IMG/VR virus record: IMGVR_UViG_3300006751_000025
Span: 1 to 43,049 of that record
Length of the DNA stretch: 43,049 nt
From: a virus
Strand: one strand, 5' to 3'
The notes beneath the pieces were generated by a model that was given only the letters and a program-made list of their open reading frames with translations, was not told the origin of the DNA and searched no databases. This document shows, in pieces, positions 14,572 through 22,963 of this stretch (positions are counted from its first letter, which is position 1; every line of letters starts with the position of its first letter). A program made the position numbers and the translations under genes.

Positions 14572-14574
14572 GAG

Positions 14575-14610
14575 TCGCAGAAATCGCAGAAACCGCAGGA
14601 TTCGCAGCTC
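14575..14610 (+). repeat. Four-copy 9-bp tandem repeat
   Basis: Units TCGCAGAAA, TCGCAGAAA, CCGCAGGAT and TCGCAGCTC follow each other without gaps, with CGCAG invariant. The 9-bp period is near one helical turn, so iterated protein binding is possible. Confidence 0.6.
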
Positions 14611-14612
14611 TC

Positions 14613-14648
14613 TAGTGAGACAAATACTCTGGAGTATTTGTCTCACTA
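14613..14648. promoter_or_regulatory. Perfect 17-bp inverted repeat
   Basis: Arms 14613-14629 and 14632-14648 are perfectly complementary with a 2-base centre. Each arm contains TGAGACA or TGTCTCA, the same heptamer as the perfect palindrome at 5747-5761 in the divergent control region. There is no T-run after it. It could be a strong RNA hairpin or an operator for the same regulator. Confidence 0.6.
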
Positions 14649-14701
14649 ATCCGTATCCGGCTGTTTACATGGAAACAAAAGTGTTCCACGCGAAACGCTT
14701 G

Positions 14702-14730
14702 TTGACATGAGCTGTCTCCAGTTGTTTAAT
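14702..14730 (+). promoter_or_regulatory. Sigma70-type promoter for the scaffold/capsid genes
   Basis: A perfect -35 TTGACA (14702-14707) is followed after exactly 17 bases by TTTAAT (14725-14730), one base from TATAAT. Transcription should start near 14737, about 85 bases before the scaffold ATG. Confidence 0.65.
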
Positions 14731-14741
14731 TGCATTGCAAT
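14729..14741. promoter_or_regulatory. Palindrome over the promoter start site
   Basis: ATTGCA-T-TGCAAT is a perfect inverted repeat that begins within the -10 box and spans the likely start site, where a bound repressor would block initiation. Confidence 0.4.
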
Positions 14742-14823
14742 CTGTTGACCATCGAGTCGCGACGTAATCGCGTAGGTCATCGGGCGCACTTCGCTTTGCA
14801 GGCGTTACTTGCTGGAGGGATTG

Positions 14824-15843
14824 ATGGCAGAAGTTTCTATGGGAGACGTGGAAAGCATCTCGGATGACAACGAGGGCTTACCTTTAGAGGGCGCGGTAGA
14901 TGATTCAAGCATGCCGGACTTCTCAGCCTTTGAGGGGCTGAGTGCAGAGCTGGCGAAAGAATCAGGCTACGCTGACGAAGTAGAAGAAGAAGCCGACGTT
15001 GATCGGGGGATAGATAGTTCTTCTTTTGAGGATGGTGATCCTGAGCCAGAGCAAGCTCCGGCAGAGGAAACACCCAGAGCACAAAAGAGGATCCAGAAAC
15101 TCTCAGGAGATGTCAAAGGGCTGAAAGACGAGCTTGCGCAACAGCAGGCCTACTACCAGCAGCAAATGGCTCAGCTGATGCAAACGCAACAGCAAAGTCA
15201 GCAGGCTAGTAGGGATGCACAAAAGCAACAGCTTGATTATCAGCATCGACAGTTAGAGCTTCTTCAGAGGCAAAGACAGAAAGAGGACTACGCCAAACTG
15301 AGTCCGATGGACCAGCTAAAGGCGGACATTCTAAGAGAGGCGGGTCAAAGCTCGAACCAGCAGGTGAATGGCCAACTGGCCCAACTGCGACAAGAGTTAG
15401 ACCAGGAACGACAAGCTCGCTCCAAGCAGCTCGAAGAGTCTCAAAGGCAAGCAAGGTATGATTACTATACCAAGCAAACCCAAGAGGCAGTCGACACAGT
15501 TCTCTATGATGGATTTGAGTCTGATGACAAAAAAGCCCTAGCTGACGAAGGTGAAGAAATGACCCTCGCATACGCAGGTGCGTACGAGATTCAGCCAGAA
15601 GAGGCGGCGCATAAGCTACGTAAGTACATTGAGCGCGCAGCTCTAGCGATGATGAAGAAGAAGACATCGAAGAGCGGCGGGAGCAAGGTGCGGAAAAGCA
15701 GAGCGGTGCCGAAGACGGCTCCAGGTGGAAGAAGAAATACTCAGGCTAGCAAGATGGCAATGCCGTCCCTGGCCCAACTTCGGAAAGCTGGTTACGATAG
15801 TCACATCGACTGGATTGCGGCCAATGAGCCTCCAGTCTCTTAG
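14824..15843 (+). CDS. Probable scaffolding protein, 339 aa
   Basis: The ATG at 14824 follows GGAGGGATTG; the TTG frame start upstream is not needed. The N-terminal 90 residues are strongly acidic (DVESISDDNEGLP, DEVEEEADVDRG). Residues 95-230 form a long Gln-rich coiled coil (DELAQQQAYYQQQMAQLMQTQQQSQQ region, LRQELDQERQARSKQLEESQ), and the C-terminal part is basic (MMKKKTSKSGGSKVRKSRAVPK), as scaffolds have for binding the capsid lining. It sits directly before the capsid gene behind its own promoter. The role in procapsid assembly is inferred from layout and composition. Confidence 0.72.
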   Translation: MAEVSMGDVESISDDNEGLPLEGAVDDSSMPDFSAFEGLSAELAKESGYADEVEEEADVDRGIDSSSFEDGDPEPEQAPAEETPRAQKRIQKLSGDVKGLKDELAQQQAYYQQQMAQLMQTQQQSQQASRDAQKQQLDYQHRQLELLQRQRQKEDYAKLSPMDQLKADILREAGQSSNQQVNGQLAQLRQELDQERQARSKQLEESQRQARYDYYTKQTQEAVDTVLYDGFESDDKKALADEGEEMTLAYAGAYEIQPEEAAHKLRKYIERAALAMMKKKTSKSGGSKVRKSRAVPKTAPGGRRNTQASKMAMPSLAQLRKAGYDSHIDWIAANEPPVS

Positions 15844-15854
15844 AGGAGCTGACG

Positions 15855-17132
15855 ATGGCAGGTGTTAACATCGACAACGTAGGCTTAACCTTTACCCGTT
15901 TTTTAGACGGGGTGGTTGAGACTTTAAATCACACAAGCAAAGCACGTTCACTCGTGCGACAAGACGACAAGTGGACCGGCTCTCATATTGAAGGCCGACT
16001 CCATACTGCGCGTTCTACCGCAATCGGCTATGTCGAAGACGGTGGCGCGTTTCCCGTACCAGACAAGCAAGACTACGCAACGTACAAGGCTTACCGAAAG
16101 TTCACCGTTGGCTCCGTTCAGATTACTGACGGTGCGATGGCGACTGCGGCAAAGTCTCCGAACGTTGCTCGCGACGTTGTAACCTCTGAAGTCAAAGGGC
16201 TGATGAACAACATCCTCAAGTTTGAGAATGGGTTCTTCTTCCGCGACGGCTCCGGCGTAGTTTCCCAGTTCGTTGAGGGTGACCCATCGGGCGAGACAAC
16301 TACAGAGGTTGATGACTCTCGCATGCTCTGGGATGGCGGTACTTACGAGGTTCGAGATAACTCAAACATCGGCGTATCAACAAATACCAAGCACGGAACC
16401 ACCAGCATTACATCAGTAGCTAACGCGCTGACAGCGGCTGGAAACGCATCTATCACATGCAGCGCTCTTCCTGCCGGACTAGCTCACGGCTCAAGCGGTG
16501 ACTATCTTGTTTGGAATGGCTCTCACGGAAAGGCCATCACCGGCTTAGACAAGCTGATTGATGACACCACCACTGGGGCTCCGCTAGATCCTGATGCCCA
16601 AACAAAGTTTCAGGGCGTCACTATGTCAAGCCACCCTCGATACACATCGATGGTTCTCGACAACAGCGGCACCAACCGTGACCTTACCCCTAGCCTTTTC
16701 CGCCAAATGCTTGCAGGCATTATGCAGAAGTCTGGCTCTGAGCGCCCATCGGATGGCTTGACCGTCCTTTGTGACTCTTGGCAAGCGGTAAACGTCGAAG
16801 AGCTTTACGAGGGCGAGCTTCGCTTGACTCCCGAAAGCAAGGTTGGCGGCATGGCTGTCGCAGCGTTTCAATCTTCCCTTGGTCGAATTGACATCGTTGT
16901 TGACACCGACTGCCTCCTGAACACCATGTTCTTCTGTGACTTCAGCAAGATTTATCGGGCTGTTCAGAAGCAGCTTGGGTGGCGCCGTGAGGGTGGTAGC
17001 ATCTTCAAGCGCTCGGATGTTTCCGGCGTGTACACTGCAACTGCAATTGAAATTGCAGAGATGTACATCAAGGAACGTCATACTTCGGGTAAGATTCAGG
17101 ACCTGAGTCACAACCGTTCAACGCCTTATTGA
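15855..17132 (+). CDS. Major capsid protein, 425 aa
   Basis: The product builds the icosahedral head. It follows the scaffold by 11 bases, with GAGGAG before the ATG. The sequence has the mix of long helix and extended loop expected for a HK97-type capsid protein: FTRFLDGVVETLNHTSKARSLV at the start, an extended loop region (GRLHTARSTAIGYVEDGGAFPVPDKQDYATYKAYRKFTVGSVQITDGAM), a spine-helix-like NVARDVVTSEVKGLMNNILKFENGFFFRDGSG, and late strands including ESKVGGMAVAAFQSSLGRIDIVVDTDCLLNTMFFCDFSKIY. 425 aa is normal. The codons are well optimised and a hairpin follows the gene, fitting high expression. Confidence 0.85.
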   Translation: MAGVNIDNVGLTFTRFLDGVVETLNHTSKARSLVRQDDKWTGSHIEGRLHTARSTAIGYVEDGGAFPVPDKQDYATYKAYRKFTVGSVQITDGAMATAAKSPNVARDVVTSEVKGLMNNILKFENGFFFRDGSGVVSQFVEGDPSGETTTEVDDSRMLWDGGTYEVRDNSNIGVSTNTKHGTTSITSVANALTAAGNASITCSALPAGLAHGSSGDYLVWNGSHGKAITGLDKLIDDTTTGAPLDPDAQTKFQGVTMSSHPRYTSMVLDNSGTNRDLTPSLFRQMLAGIMQKSGSERPSDGLTVLCDSWQAVNVEELYEGELRLTPESKVGGMAVAAFQSSLGRIDIVVDTDCLLNTMFFCDFSKIYRAVQKQLGWRREGGSIFKRSDVSGVYTATAIEIAEMYIKERHTSGKIQDLSHNRSTPY

Positions 17133-17142
17133 TATTCAGACT

Positions 17143-17169
17143 GAGGCGGGGGTCTTTGGCCCCCGTCTT
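17143..17169 (+). terminator. GC-rich hairpin after the capsid gene
   Basis: A 10-bp stem (17143-17152 with 17160-17169, two G-U pairs, five G-C in a row) encloses a 7-base loop, 10 bases after the capsid stop. TTA rather than a T-run follows, so partial termination or 3'-end protection of the capsid message is likely. Confidence 0.5.
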
Positions 17170-17192
17170 AGTTGGTTGGTTGGAGGATTATT

Positions 17193-17663
17193 ATGGCAAG
17201 AGGAATTTCAGGACGACCGCTGGCGCGGCTTGGCACAACGCTTGGCGCCCCAACGTTTATCCTTACGCAAGACATCACGATGACAGCCGCGACGACTGGG
17301 ACCAGTGAGACGAGTGGTGATTTGTCGGTGGCTTCAAACCTCGGGTTTAAGTACCGGGTTTTGGAGATCGACGCATGCGCCACGGCGGTTACTAACCCAG
17401 CAGGAACAGCCACAGCCCCAACTGTTCAAGTTTATGCTGGAACATCCAGTGGAACGTCTTTGACTACTTCCGCCCTCAGCTTGTCTACGGCTGCCGTTGG
17501 TGGTGTTGTAAACTCAAAGTTCGGCGCCATGAAGGCTGGTGTGTTTGTGGATGTTACGGCATCCCAGCCACTTGTTGCCAAGATAGTTATTGCCGAGAGC
17601 GGTAATCTGGAAGTTGGTGACTCGTGGACTCTACGGCTTCACTTGGTTTGTGTTAAGGTTTAA
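17193..17663 (+). CDS. Beta-rich virion protein, 156 aa
   Basis: The ATG at 17193 follows GGAGGATTATT. The product (MARGISGRPLARLGTTLG...) is rich in Thr, Ser, Ala and Gly with alternating strands throughout (TFILTQDITMTAATTG, YRVLEIDACATAV, TVQVYAGTSSG, SWTLRLHLVCVKV), the style of a capsid decoration or head accessory protein. Its place straight after the capsid gene supports this, but no family is recognised. Confidence 0.6.
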   Translation: MARGISGRPLARLGTTLGAPTFILTQDITMTAATTGTSETSGDLSVASNLGFKYRVLEIDACATAVTNPAGTATAPTVQVYAGTSSGTSLTTSALSLSTAAVGGVVNSKFGAMKAGVFVDVTASQPLVAKIVIAESGNLEVGDSWTLRLHLVCVKV

Positions 17664-17674
17664 GGAGATAGATT

Positions 17675-17953
17675 ATGGCTACAACAGTTAGTTCAAACGA
17701 GGCAATCTCATCAACGCCCTTCCTTATTCGGAAGATTGAATGCGTAGATGCAAACGGGGATGCAGCGGCTATCACGCATAGTGGTCCGGCGCTTATTCCT
17801 GACATGGTCCTGGCAACAGTGACAAGCACTGGTGACCAGCTTGCCGTTACGGCAAAGACTACGACGACAGTGACTGTGGACGCAGAGGGGGCCTGTACTT
17901 ATGACCTCTACTGTATCTGGTTCTCCCAGGCTACTGGCGGCATTAGCGAATAA
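17675..17953 (+). CDS. Small beta-rich virion protein, 92 aa
   Basis: AAGGAGATAG precedes the ATG. The product (MATTVSSNEAISSTPFLIRKIECVD...) is short, Thr/Ala-rich and beta-like, similar in style to its neighbour at 17193 and the 126-aa proteins at 6594 and 30618. Its stop overlaps the next start (TAATG). A structural accessory role is inferred from position only. Confidence 0.55.
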   Translation: MATTVSSNEAISSTPFLIRKIECVDANGDAAAITHSGPALIPDMVLATVTSTGDQLAVTAKTTTTVTVDAEGACTYDLYCIWFSQATGGISE

Positions 17954-18588
17954 TGCATGCTCCAGGCTGGGTATGTCGCAAGCTTCATAAGCTTCACCCA
18001 CAACTGCGCTTAGCGTGGGCGGGTAGAGAGAAGAAGCGCGATGATGAGCTGAACGCAGGGGCGTTTGCCCTTGTTCAGCTCTATCACGTTAGCGACACCG
18101 GAAACGCAGACGACCCAACCATGTACCGCATGCTTTGGGACGTGGACGCCGTGGAGGATAAAGATGGAAAGGTCCGCACCAAGCGTGTGGAGCGTGGTCC
18201 CATCTTTAACAAAAGCGGTGGTTGTTCCAGGGATTGGGATCCTGCTTTTCGGGTCCCTGTCTTTGTTGCAACCCTTGATGAGGACTATGGCGTTACGACC
18301 GAGGAGGTTCTTAATGGACAATTTCTCTCATCGATCGAGCGTTGGATGGTTCCTATTGAGCGTCGCATGCGTGAGTCGGCGCGTGAGAATGGTCGTAACT
18401 TTGCCCGTGCTGTTGACGATGTGGCTCATGATGTATCGGGAGACCTCTTGAGGCACTCTCAAAAGGCGGATGCTGCATCTGTGATCATGGCCAACAAGCA
18501 CGCGAAGAAGGACATTGTAGCTATGGAGGCGAAGGTGGAGGCTCGTGGGAAGCTAGAAGATTCCTTTGAGCTGCCGCCGGTTGCGTGA
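17953..18588 (+). CDS. Hypothetical head/neck-region protein, 211 aa
   Basis: The product starts MHAPGWVCRKLHKLHPQLRLAWAGREKK and continues with ALVQLYHVSDTG, a beta segment around residues 55-100 and a helical, charged C-terminal half (ERRMRESARENGRNFARAVDDVAHDVSGDLLRHSQ). Similar small proteins occur between capsid and neck genes in other podovirus-like genomes, but I cannot name a function. It is coupled on both sides: start overlaps the upstream stop, and its TGA overlaps the next ATG. Confidence 0.65.
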   Translation: MHAPGWVCRKLHKLHPQLRLAWAGREKKRDDELNAGAFALVQLYHVSDTGNADDPTMYRMLWDVDAVEDKDGKVRTKRVERGPIFNKSGGCSRDWDPAFRVPVFVATLDEDYGVTTEEVLNGQFLSSIERWMVPIERRMRESARENGRNFARAVDDVAHDVSGDLLRHSQKADAASVIMANKHAKKDIVAMEAKVEARGKLEDSFELPPVA

Positions 18589-19256
18589 TGAATTTCAAAG
18601 ATCTGCAAGATGAGGTGAGCGAGCTGTTGAACTTTAACAGTTCACAGGCTGACCAAGACTTTACGTCAAGCCAGATCAAGAATGCAGTCAACCGCGCCTA
18701 TGCAAGGGAGTACGGAAAGGCCCGACAAGAGGGTTCTCGCCGCCACTTCCAAGCAACGACAGAGCTGACATGGTCCGGTGGAGAACTGACACTGACCCTG
18801 CCTGACCGGTTAAGGGGTGTTCAGATTTCCAAGATTGCAGATGTTACCGAGGACCGGACGGGCTCGGGTTATCATCTGGTTGTCTATGATGGGGGGGATC
18901 CTCCCACGGGCACACCGGCATGGGATAGCCAGAGCATAAATGGTTCCGTGTTCTGGAAAGACCGGAACACTATGCAGTGGGGCAATAACGGTCCAGGCGA
19001 AGACAAGACTCTGCGTTTTGACTTCTCCCCCAAGGCAGACAAGATGATTAATGATGACGATGAGCCGGACCTTGTCCCCTCGGAGCATCATGAACTAATC
19101 TTCTATTCAGCAGCGATAGACCTTCGGACACGGGCTGATGAGATGGCACCACCATCTTGGCTAGCTGAGCGAGAAGAGCTGCGGATGGACTTTTACAAAG
19201 ACGTCTCCAGGGGGAGACCCCACACAAGCGTGACGTCAATTGATTATGTGTACTAG
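18588..19256 (+). CDS. Probable head-tail adaptor (neck) protein, 222 aa
   Basis: The product starts MNFKDLQDEVSELLNFNSSQADQDFTSSQIKNAVNRAYAREYGKA, the helical opening typical of phage adaptor proteins that dock under the portal. A beta domain follows (FQATTELTWSGGELTLTLPDRLRGVQISKIADV), and it closes with PSEHHELIFYSAAIDLRTRADEMAPPSWLAEREELRMDFYKDVSRG, a helix that in this family packs against the portal. The start is the ATG at 18588 inside TGATG; a GTG one codon earlier is less likely. Its place between capsid and tail genes agrees. Confidence 0.6.
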   Translation: MNFKDLQDEVSELLNFNSSQADQDFTSSQIKNAVNRAYAREYGKARQEGSRRHFQATTELTWSGGELTLTLPDRLRGVQISKIADVTEDRTGSGYHLVVYDGGDPPTGTPAWDSQSINGSVFWKDRNTMQWGNNGPGEDKTLRFDFSPKADKMINDDDEPDLVPSEHHELIFYSAAIDLRTRADEMAPPSWLAEREELRMDFYKDVSRGRPHTSVTSIDYVY

Positions 19257-19265
19257 GGGATTGAG

Positions 19266-20174
19266 ATGAAACTAGTTAGACTTCGCAACAACACAGGTGT
19301 GGCCCAGAACATTGTCTTCCAGGGTCGCCAGATTATCATGGAGCCAAACGAAGAGGCTGATTACCACGAGGACGTGGCAAACAAGTTTCTTGAGATGCGC
19401 GCCCCGCTTATCTCCGTGGCGGAAGAAGATATCAACGAGTCGTTCGATGGAGACCAGCGGGAGTATGTATGGGTTGCGAACATGACCGGCAATCCGGATG
19501 CCCCGGACAGGGTTCATGCAAAGATATTCCTGAACAAGCAGTGGCAGTATGCGGATATTCCAAACCCGAACAAAGGGGCACGGACCCTTCGCCGGAAATC
19601 AGATGGCGGGCAGATTGAATACGTCGCAAAGGATGGGGCCCTTGAGGCCATGAACTCCGGAAAAGTGACAACCGAGATACCTCCATTTAAGAGACGCAAG
19701 TTCTCCAAGACCTATGCTACATGGTGGCTTAACCGTGATGGCTTAGGGGATAGCCAGTCTAGAGGTTCGTCTATCAAATCGAGAGCGCCCTCTAACTTCG
19801 AGCCCGACAAAAACTGGGACCTCGACGAGATGCGTTCGTTCCTGAAGCTTATGGATCCGAATGCCGATCTTGGTCGGAGCAAAGACCAGGTAACCAAAGA
19901 GGCCAAGAAGAGAAACCACCGCAAGCAAGAAGAGATTGAGGCGCATATCCGACAGGAGAAAACCCTGTGCATGAAGCGGCTGTATTTCCGGCTTGCAGAT
20001 CCTCGTTACCCTATCCCAACACGGGCGGAGTTTAACGAGTACCTGCTCGGCGCACCGGCACCATCGAACGAAACAACGAACGAAGACATCATTGGCGACG
20101 CAGAGAAGCAGCTAAAGAAAGCTCGGACTCGTCGCCGAAAGAAAGCAGAACCAGGGGTTCAGCCGGAAGCATGA
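19266..20174 (+). CDS. Hypothetical structural-region protein, 302 aa
   Basis: The N-terminal 60 residues are beta-like (MKLVRLRNNTGVAQNIVFQGRQIIMEPNEEADYH), as in small neck or decoration domains. The middle is basic and helical (PPFKRRKFSKTYATWWLN, EAKKRNHRKQEEIEAHIRQEKTLCMKRLYFRLAD) and the end is a charged Lys/Arg-rich tail (KKARTRRRKKAEPG). I do not recognise it. The basic regions could contact DNA or the capsid interior. GGGGATTGAG precedes the ATG. Confidence 0.6.
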   Translation: MKLVRLRNNTGVAQNIVFQGRQIIMEPNEEADYHEDVANKFLEMRAPLISVAEEDINESFDGDQREYVWVANMTGNPDAPDRVHAKIFLNKQWQYADIPNPNKGARTLRRKSDGGQIEYVAKDGALEAMNSGKVTTEIPPFKRRKFSKTYATWWLNRDGLGDSQSRGSSIKSRAPSNFEPDKNWDLDEMRSFLKLMDPNADLGRSKDQVTKEAKKRNHRKQEEIEAHIRQEKTLCMKRLYFRLADPRYPIPTRAEFNEYLLGAPAPSNETTNEDIIGDAEKQLKKARTRRRKKAEPGVQPEA

Positions 20175-20186
20175 TATGGGGGCAAG

Positions 20187-22316
20187 ATGGGTCGGCGCGA
20201 ATATCAGCACTTGGTTCTCAAGTGCAACAAGGGAGTCAATCAGCAAACAGACATTGCTGACCTAGACGAGTGCGCCGATGCCCTTAACGTCTGGGCCCCC
20301 AATGGCGTTGTTGAAAGACGACCCGGTTATCGCGGGGTGACAGCCCTCTACCAATCGGGCACCGGTATTACGACCGAAGCCCAAACCTACCTGAAGTACG
20401 AGGCAAGTGCCGGTAGCCCATCCTATACGACCGGGGCTGAGGGTGGCACTCTTGTTCTCAGTAACTGGAAAGCCCAGGGCGACACCAACGCAACGGGAGA
20501 TCAGTGGTTCATTGGCTTTGGCAAGGTTCAGGACCTTGGGACGTCAAACCAATTTGGTCGTCTTGTTGGGATTACTGTTTCTCTGTCCGCTTCCAACTCA
20601 AACAACGTTCACTTCAAGTCGGAGTACTGGAACGGTACGGATTGGAAGTGGCTTCAGGTAACAGAACACCAAGAAAAGCACCTGGTCGGAGGATCCTTTA
20701 GCAAGGCGCACTTTTCTTTTGCTAACCCGGCTGACTGGGCATCCACAACACTGAACAGTGTCACTGCCTACTTCATTAGGTTCACCCTGCTTGATGCGTC
20801 GGGGGACTCAACAAGCAGCCTGGACTCATCGGTGACCCTTAACAACTTATCATCAACAACTCAGAAGGTGAGCACAGCAGGCAGCGCGACCACGTCGGGA
20901 ACAGACCCCAACAGGGGTTTCTTTTCTCTCCAGTTTCCAACGATCAAGCGGTACGTGAATGTTTGCAACCGCTATGGCAACACATATTTTCGCATTGCGA
21001 ACACTATCGACTTCAATGACTCTACTGAATCAAGCCCGCTAAACGAGGTGACAGAGGAAACTCTCGCCACCATCGCAGTCGTCCCTCAGTTTAATGAGGC
21101 GTTTATTGCCTACGGAGGGACCGTGAGCATTCACCATGCACACAAGAGCTATCCCTCTCAGACCGGCGGAGGGGAATGGCGAGCCCTTGTGGAAGACCGG
21201 GACTTTGCGGTTGGAGAGGATGCTCCATACAGCACGGAGTTTGTCGGTCAGCTTGAGGAATTTCCACCAGCAAGGTTTATCACCTTCTTCAAGAACCGCC
21301 TTTGGTGTGCTGGTTTGGAGGGTGAGCCTTTTACTGTTCGATGGTCGGCAGCCGCGCCATACCACAAGGTTTGGCCGACTCTGTCCGCTGAGCCCCTCAT
21401 GGAAGATGACAACAGCCCTATCACGGGGATGATTGGCTTTGGTGAGCAGGTTGCCGTCTTCAAGTCTGACTCCATTTGGCTCATGGTGAGTACCGGACCA
21501 AACCCAGCGACACAGGTTGAGAGTTACTCCCCAATCAGGATGGTTGCCGGTGTTGGCTGCGTGAGTAACTCAAGCATTCAGCAGATTCGAGGGAACCTTG
21601 TCTTTCTGGCAGAGGACGGGGTTTACGTGTTTGATGGAACCCCTGCTGTTAGGAAGATATCGGACAGGGTCTCTGAAACGATAAGAAGCATTAGCCCTGG
21701 ACGGAGACACCTTGCTGTATCGGCGCACTGGAAATCCAGGAACTGTTACCTCCTCTCCTTCGCTTCTGACGGTGAGTTTGACAACAACAAGACCCTGGTG
21801 TGGGACTATAAGAACGACATCTGGTGGATTTGGGATATCCCTGCAAAGATTTGGCTAGCGGATGAGGACCCCAGTGATGACGAGTCTCTGTACTTCATCG
21901 ACAAATACCAGCAGATCTTCCTCATGGAGGACGGCAACACTGACCACGGTGGAGCGATAAGCAGCCACATATTAACCCAGAGACTGGGTGCGGACACCAA
22001 CATCCGGCGAACGGTGAGACAGGTTGAGGTCGCCAGTAACAATAAGCCCAGCGCATTCACTGTCTCGGTTAGAGCTAATGATGACAGCAACAACGAGGCA
22101 TCCGGCACTCTCTCGATGACAGACTCGTCAGAGGCTAGTTACGGTTCAGCCACTGACGGGACGGACAAGTATGTCCTTGATCGTCGTCGAGGCAGAAGGC
22201 TAGGCTTTAGAGAGCAGGGTGACTTCGTTCAGGTAAAGGTTTCCCATTCTGCAAAAAACGAAACGTATCTGATTTCCTCCGTAGACGTAGCCCTTGCTGG
22301 CGCAGTGAGGCGATAG
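20187..22316 (+). CDS. Tail hub/nozzle-like beta-propeller protein, 709 aa
   Basis: The sequence opens with CNKGVNQQTDIADLDECADALNVWAPNGVVERRPGYRGV, the 'gene for own coordinates then RPG' motif of short-tail nozzle and stabilisation proteins. Propeller-like repeats follow: FITFFKNRLWCAGLEGEPFTVRWSAAAPYHKVWP, GMIGFGEQVAVFKSDSIWLMVSTGPNP, GNLVFLAEDGVYVFDGTPAVRKIS, CYLLSFASDGEFDNNKTLVWDYKNDIWWIWDIP. This resembles P22 gp10 or T7 gp12-type tail nozzles. Residues 65-225 hold an extra beta domain. The protein would form the short tail tube below the neck. Confidence 0.68.
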   Translation: MGRREYQHLVLKCNKGVNQQTDIADLDECADALNVWAPNGVVERRPGYRGVTALYQSGTGITTEAQTYLKYEASAGSPSYTTGAEGGTLVLSNWKAQGDTNATGDQWFIGFGKVQDLGTSNQFGRLVGITVSLSASNSNNVHFKSEYWNGTDWKWLQVTEHQEKHLVGGSFSKAHFSFANPADWASTTLNSVTAYFIRFTLLDASGDSTSSLDSSVTLNNLSSTTQKVSTAGSATTSGTDPNRGFFSLQFPTIKRYVNVCNRYGNTYFRIANTIDFNDSTESSPLNEVTEETLATIAVVPQFNEAFIAYGGTVSIHHAHKSYPSQTGGGEWRALVEDRDFAVGEDAPYSTEFVGQLEEFPPARFITFFKNRLWCAGLEGEPFTVRWSAAAPYHKVWPTLSAEPLMEDDNSPITGMIGFGEQVAVFKSDSIWLMVSTGPNPATQVESYSPIRMVAGVGCVSNSSIQQIRGNLVFLAEDGVYVFDGTPAVRKISDRVSETIRSISPGRRHLAVSAHWKSRNCYLLSFASDGEFDNNKTLVWDYKNDIWWIWDIPAKIWLADEDPSDDESLYFIDKYQQIFLMEDGNTDHGGAISSHILTQRLGADTNIRRTVRQVEVASNNKPSAFTVSVRANDDSNNEASGTLSMTDSSEASYGSATDGTDKYVLDRRRGRRLGFREQGDFVQVKVSHSAKNETYLISSVDVALAGAVRR

Positions 22317-22318
22317 TT

Positions 22319-22954
22319 ATGCCTGAGCTGCCATTCGGAAGAGGATACCGGCTAGGTCAGGATGCGGGGGTCAACCAGGCTGAGAGCTGGGATGCTCGCG
22401 CCCGCTCAATGGATCGGCGGGACGAATGGATGATCTCCCCGTTCCGGGCATATGGGTCAGACGCAACATCAAACACAGGATATGCTCAATATCTGAGGAT
22501 GTCGCTCATCCCCCGACTCGACGGCATTCTTGAGGCAACGCACGCCCGACTGAGGGTTACCACATCAAACGCAGGATCGTTCGTCAAAGCATGCATATAT
22601 CGCCTTGATACGAAGAACGGGCAGAAGAAGTTCGTGAAGGTTGGCCTGTCGGAAGTGTCTATCCCTGGAGACAGTGCGGGGGTCCAGACGGAGAAGCTCG
22701 CCGGTAAAGCCGTTTTGTATCCGGAGTCCCGATATTTCATGTGTGCCTATGTTTCGAGCAACTCCCTTGGTGTGGCCTCAGGAGTGAACACCTCCCAGAG
22801 GGTTGTTCCTGTCTTAACGTTTACCTCTACGTTGGCCTCGTCAACGGACAGGTTGCCCTCTAGTATCGACGTGGGGCAAACATCGCGGGTATTTGGCGCA
22901 TATGTGCCGTGGATCGTCTTCATGTCAGACATGGCAAAAGAAATCTTAACGTAG
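22319..22954 (+). CDS. Beta-rich virion protein, 211 aa
   Basis: The gene starts two bases after the nozzle gene and probably relies on coupling. After an Arg-rich N-terminus (MPELPFGRGYRLGQDAG) the product is mainly beta (SLIPRLDGILEATHARLRVTTS, FVKACIYRLDTK, KKFVKVGLSEVSIP, RYFMCAYVSSNSLGVAS, RVVPVLTFTSTLASS), like a jelly-roll or carbohydrate-binding fold. A tail-tip or fibre-attachment role is likely but inferred from place and fold style. Confidence 0.55.
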   Translation: MPELPFGRGYRLGQDAGVNQAESWDARARSMDRRDEWMISPFRAYGSDATSNTGYAQYLRMSLIPRLDGILEATHARLRVTTSNAGSFVKACIYRLDTKNGQKKFVKVGLSEVSIPGDSAGVQTEKLAGKAVLYPESRYFMCAYVSSNSLGVASGVNTSQRVVPVLTFTSTLASSTDRLPSSIDVGQTSRVFGAYVPWIVFMSDMAKEILT

Positions 22955-22963
22955 GAGAATAGT

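Larger units (their letters stand above)
14531..14823. other. Control region inside the late block, 293 bp
   Basis: The gap between portal and scaffold holds two hairpins (14551-14571 and 14613-14648), a 9-bp tandem repeat (14575-14610), a good sigma70-type promoter (14702-14730) and a palindrome over the expected start site (14729-14741). It appears to allow separate control of the capsid genes. Confidence 0.7.
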
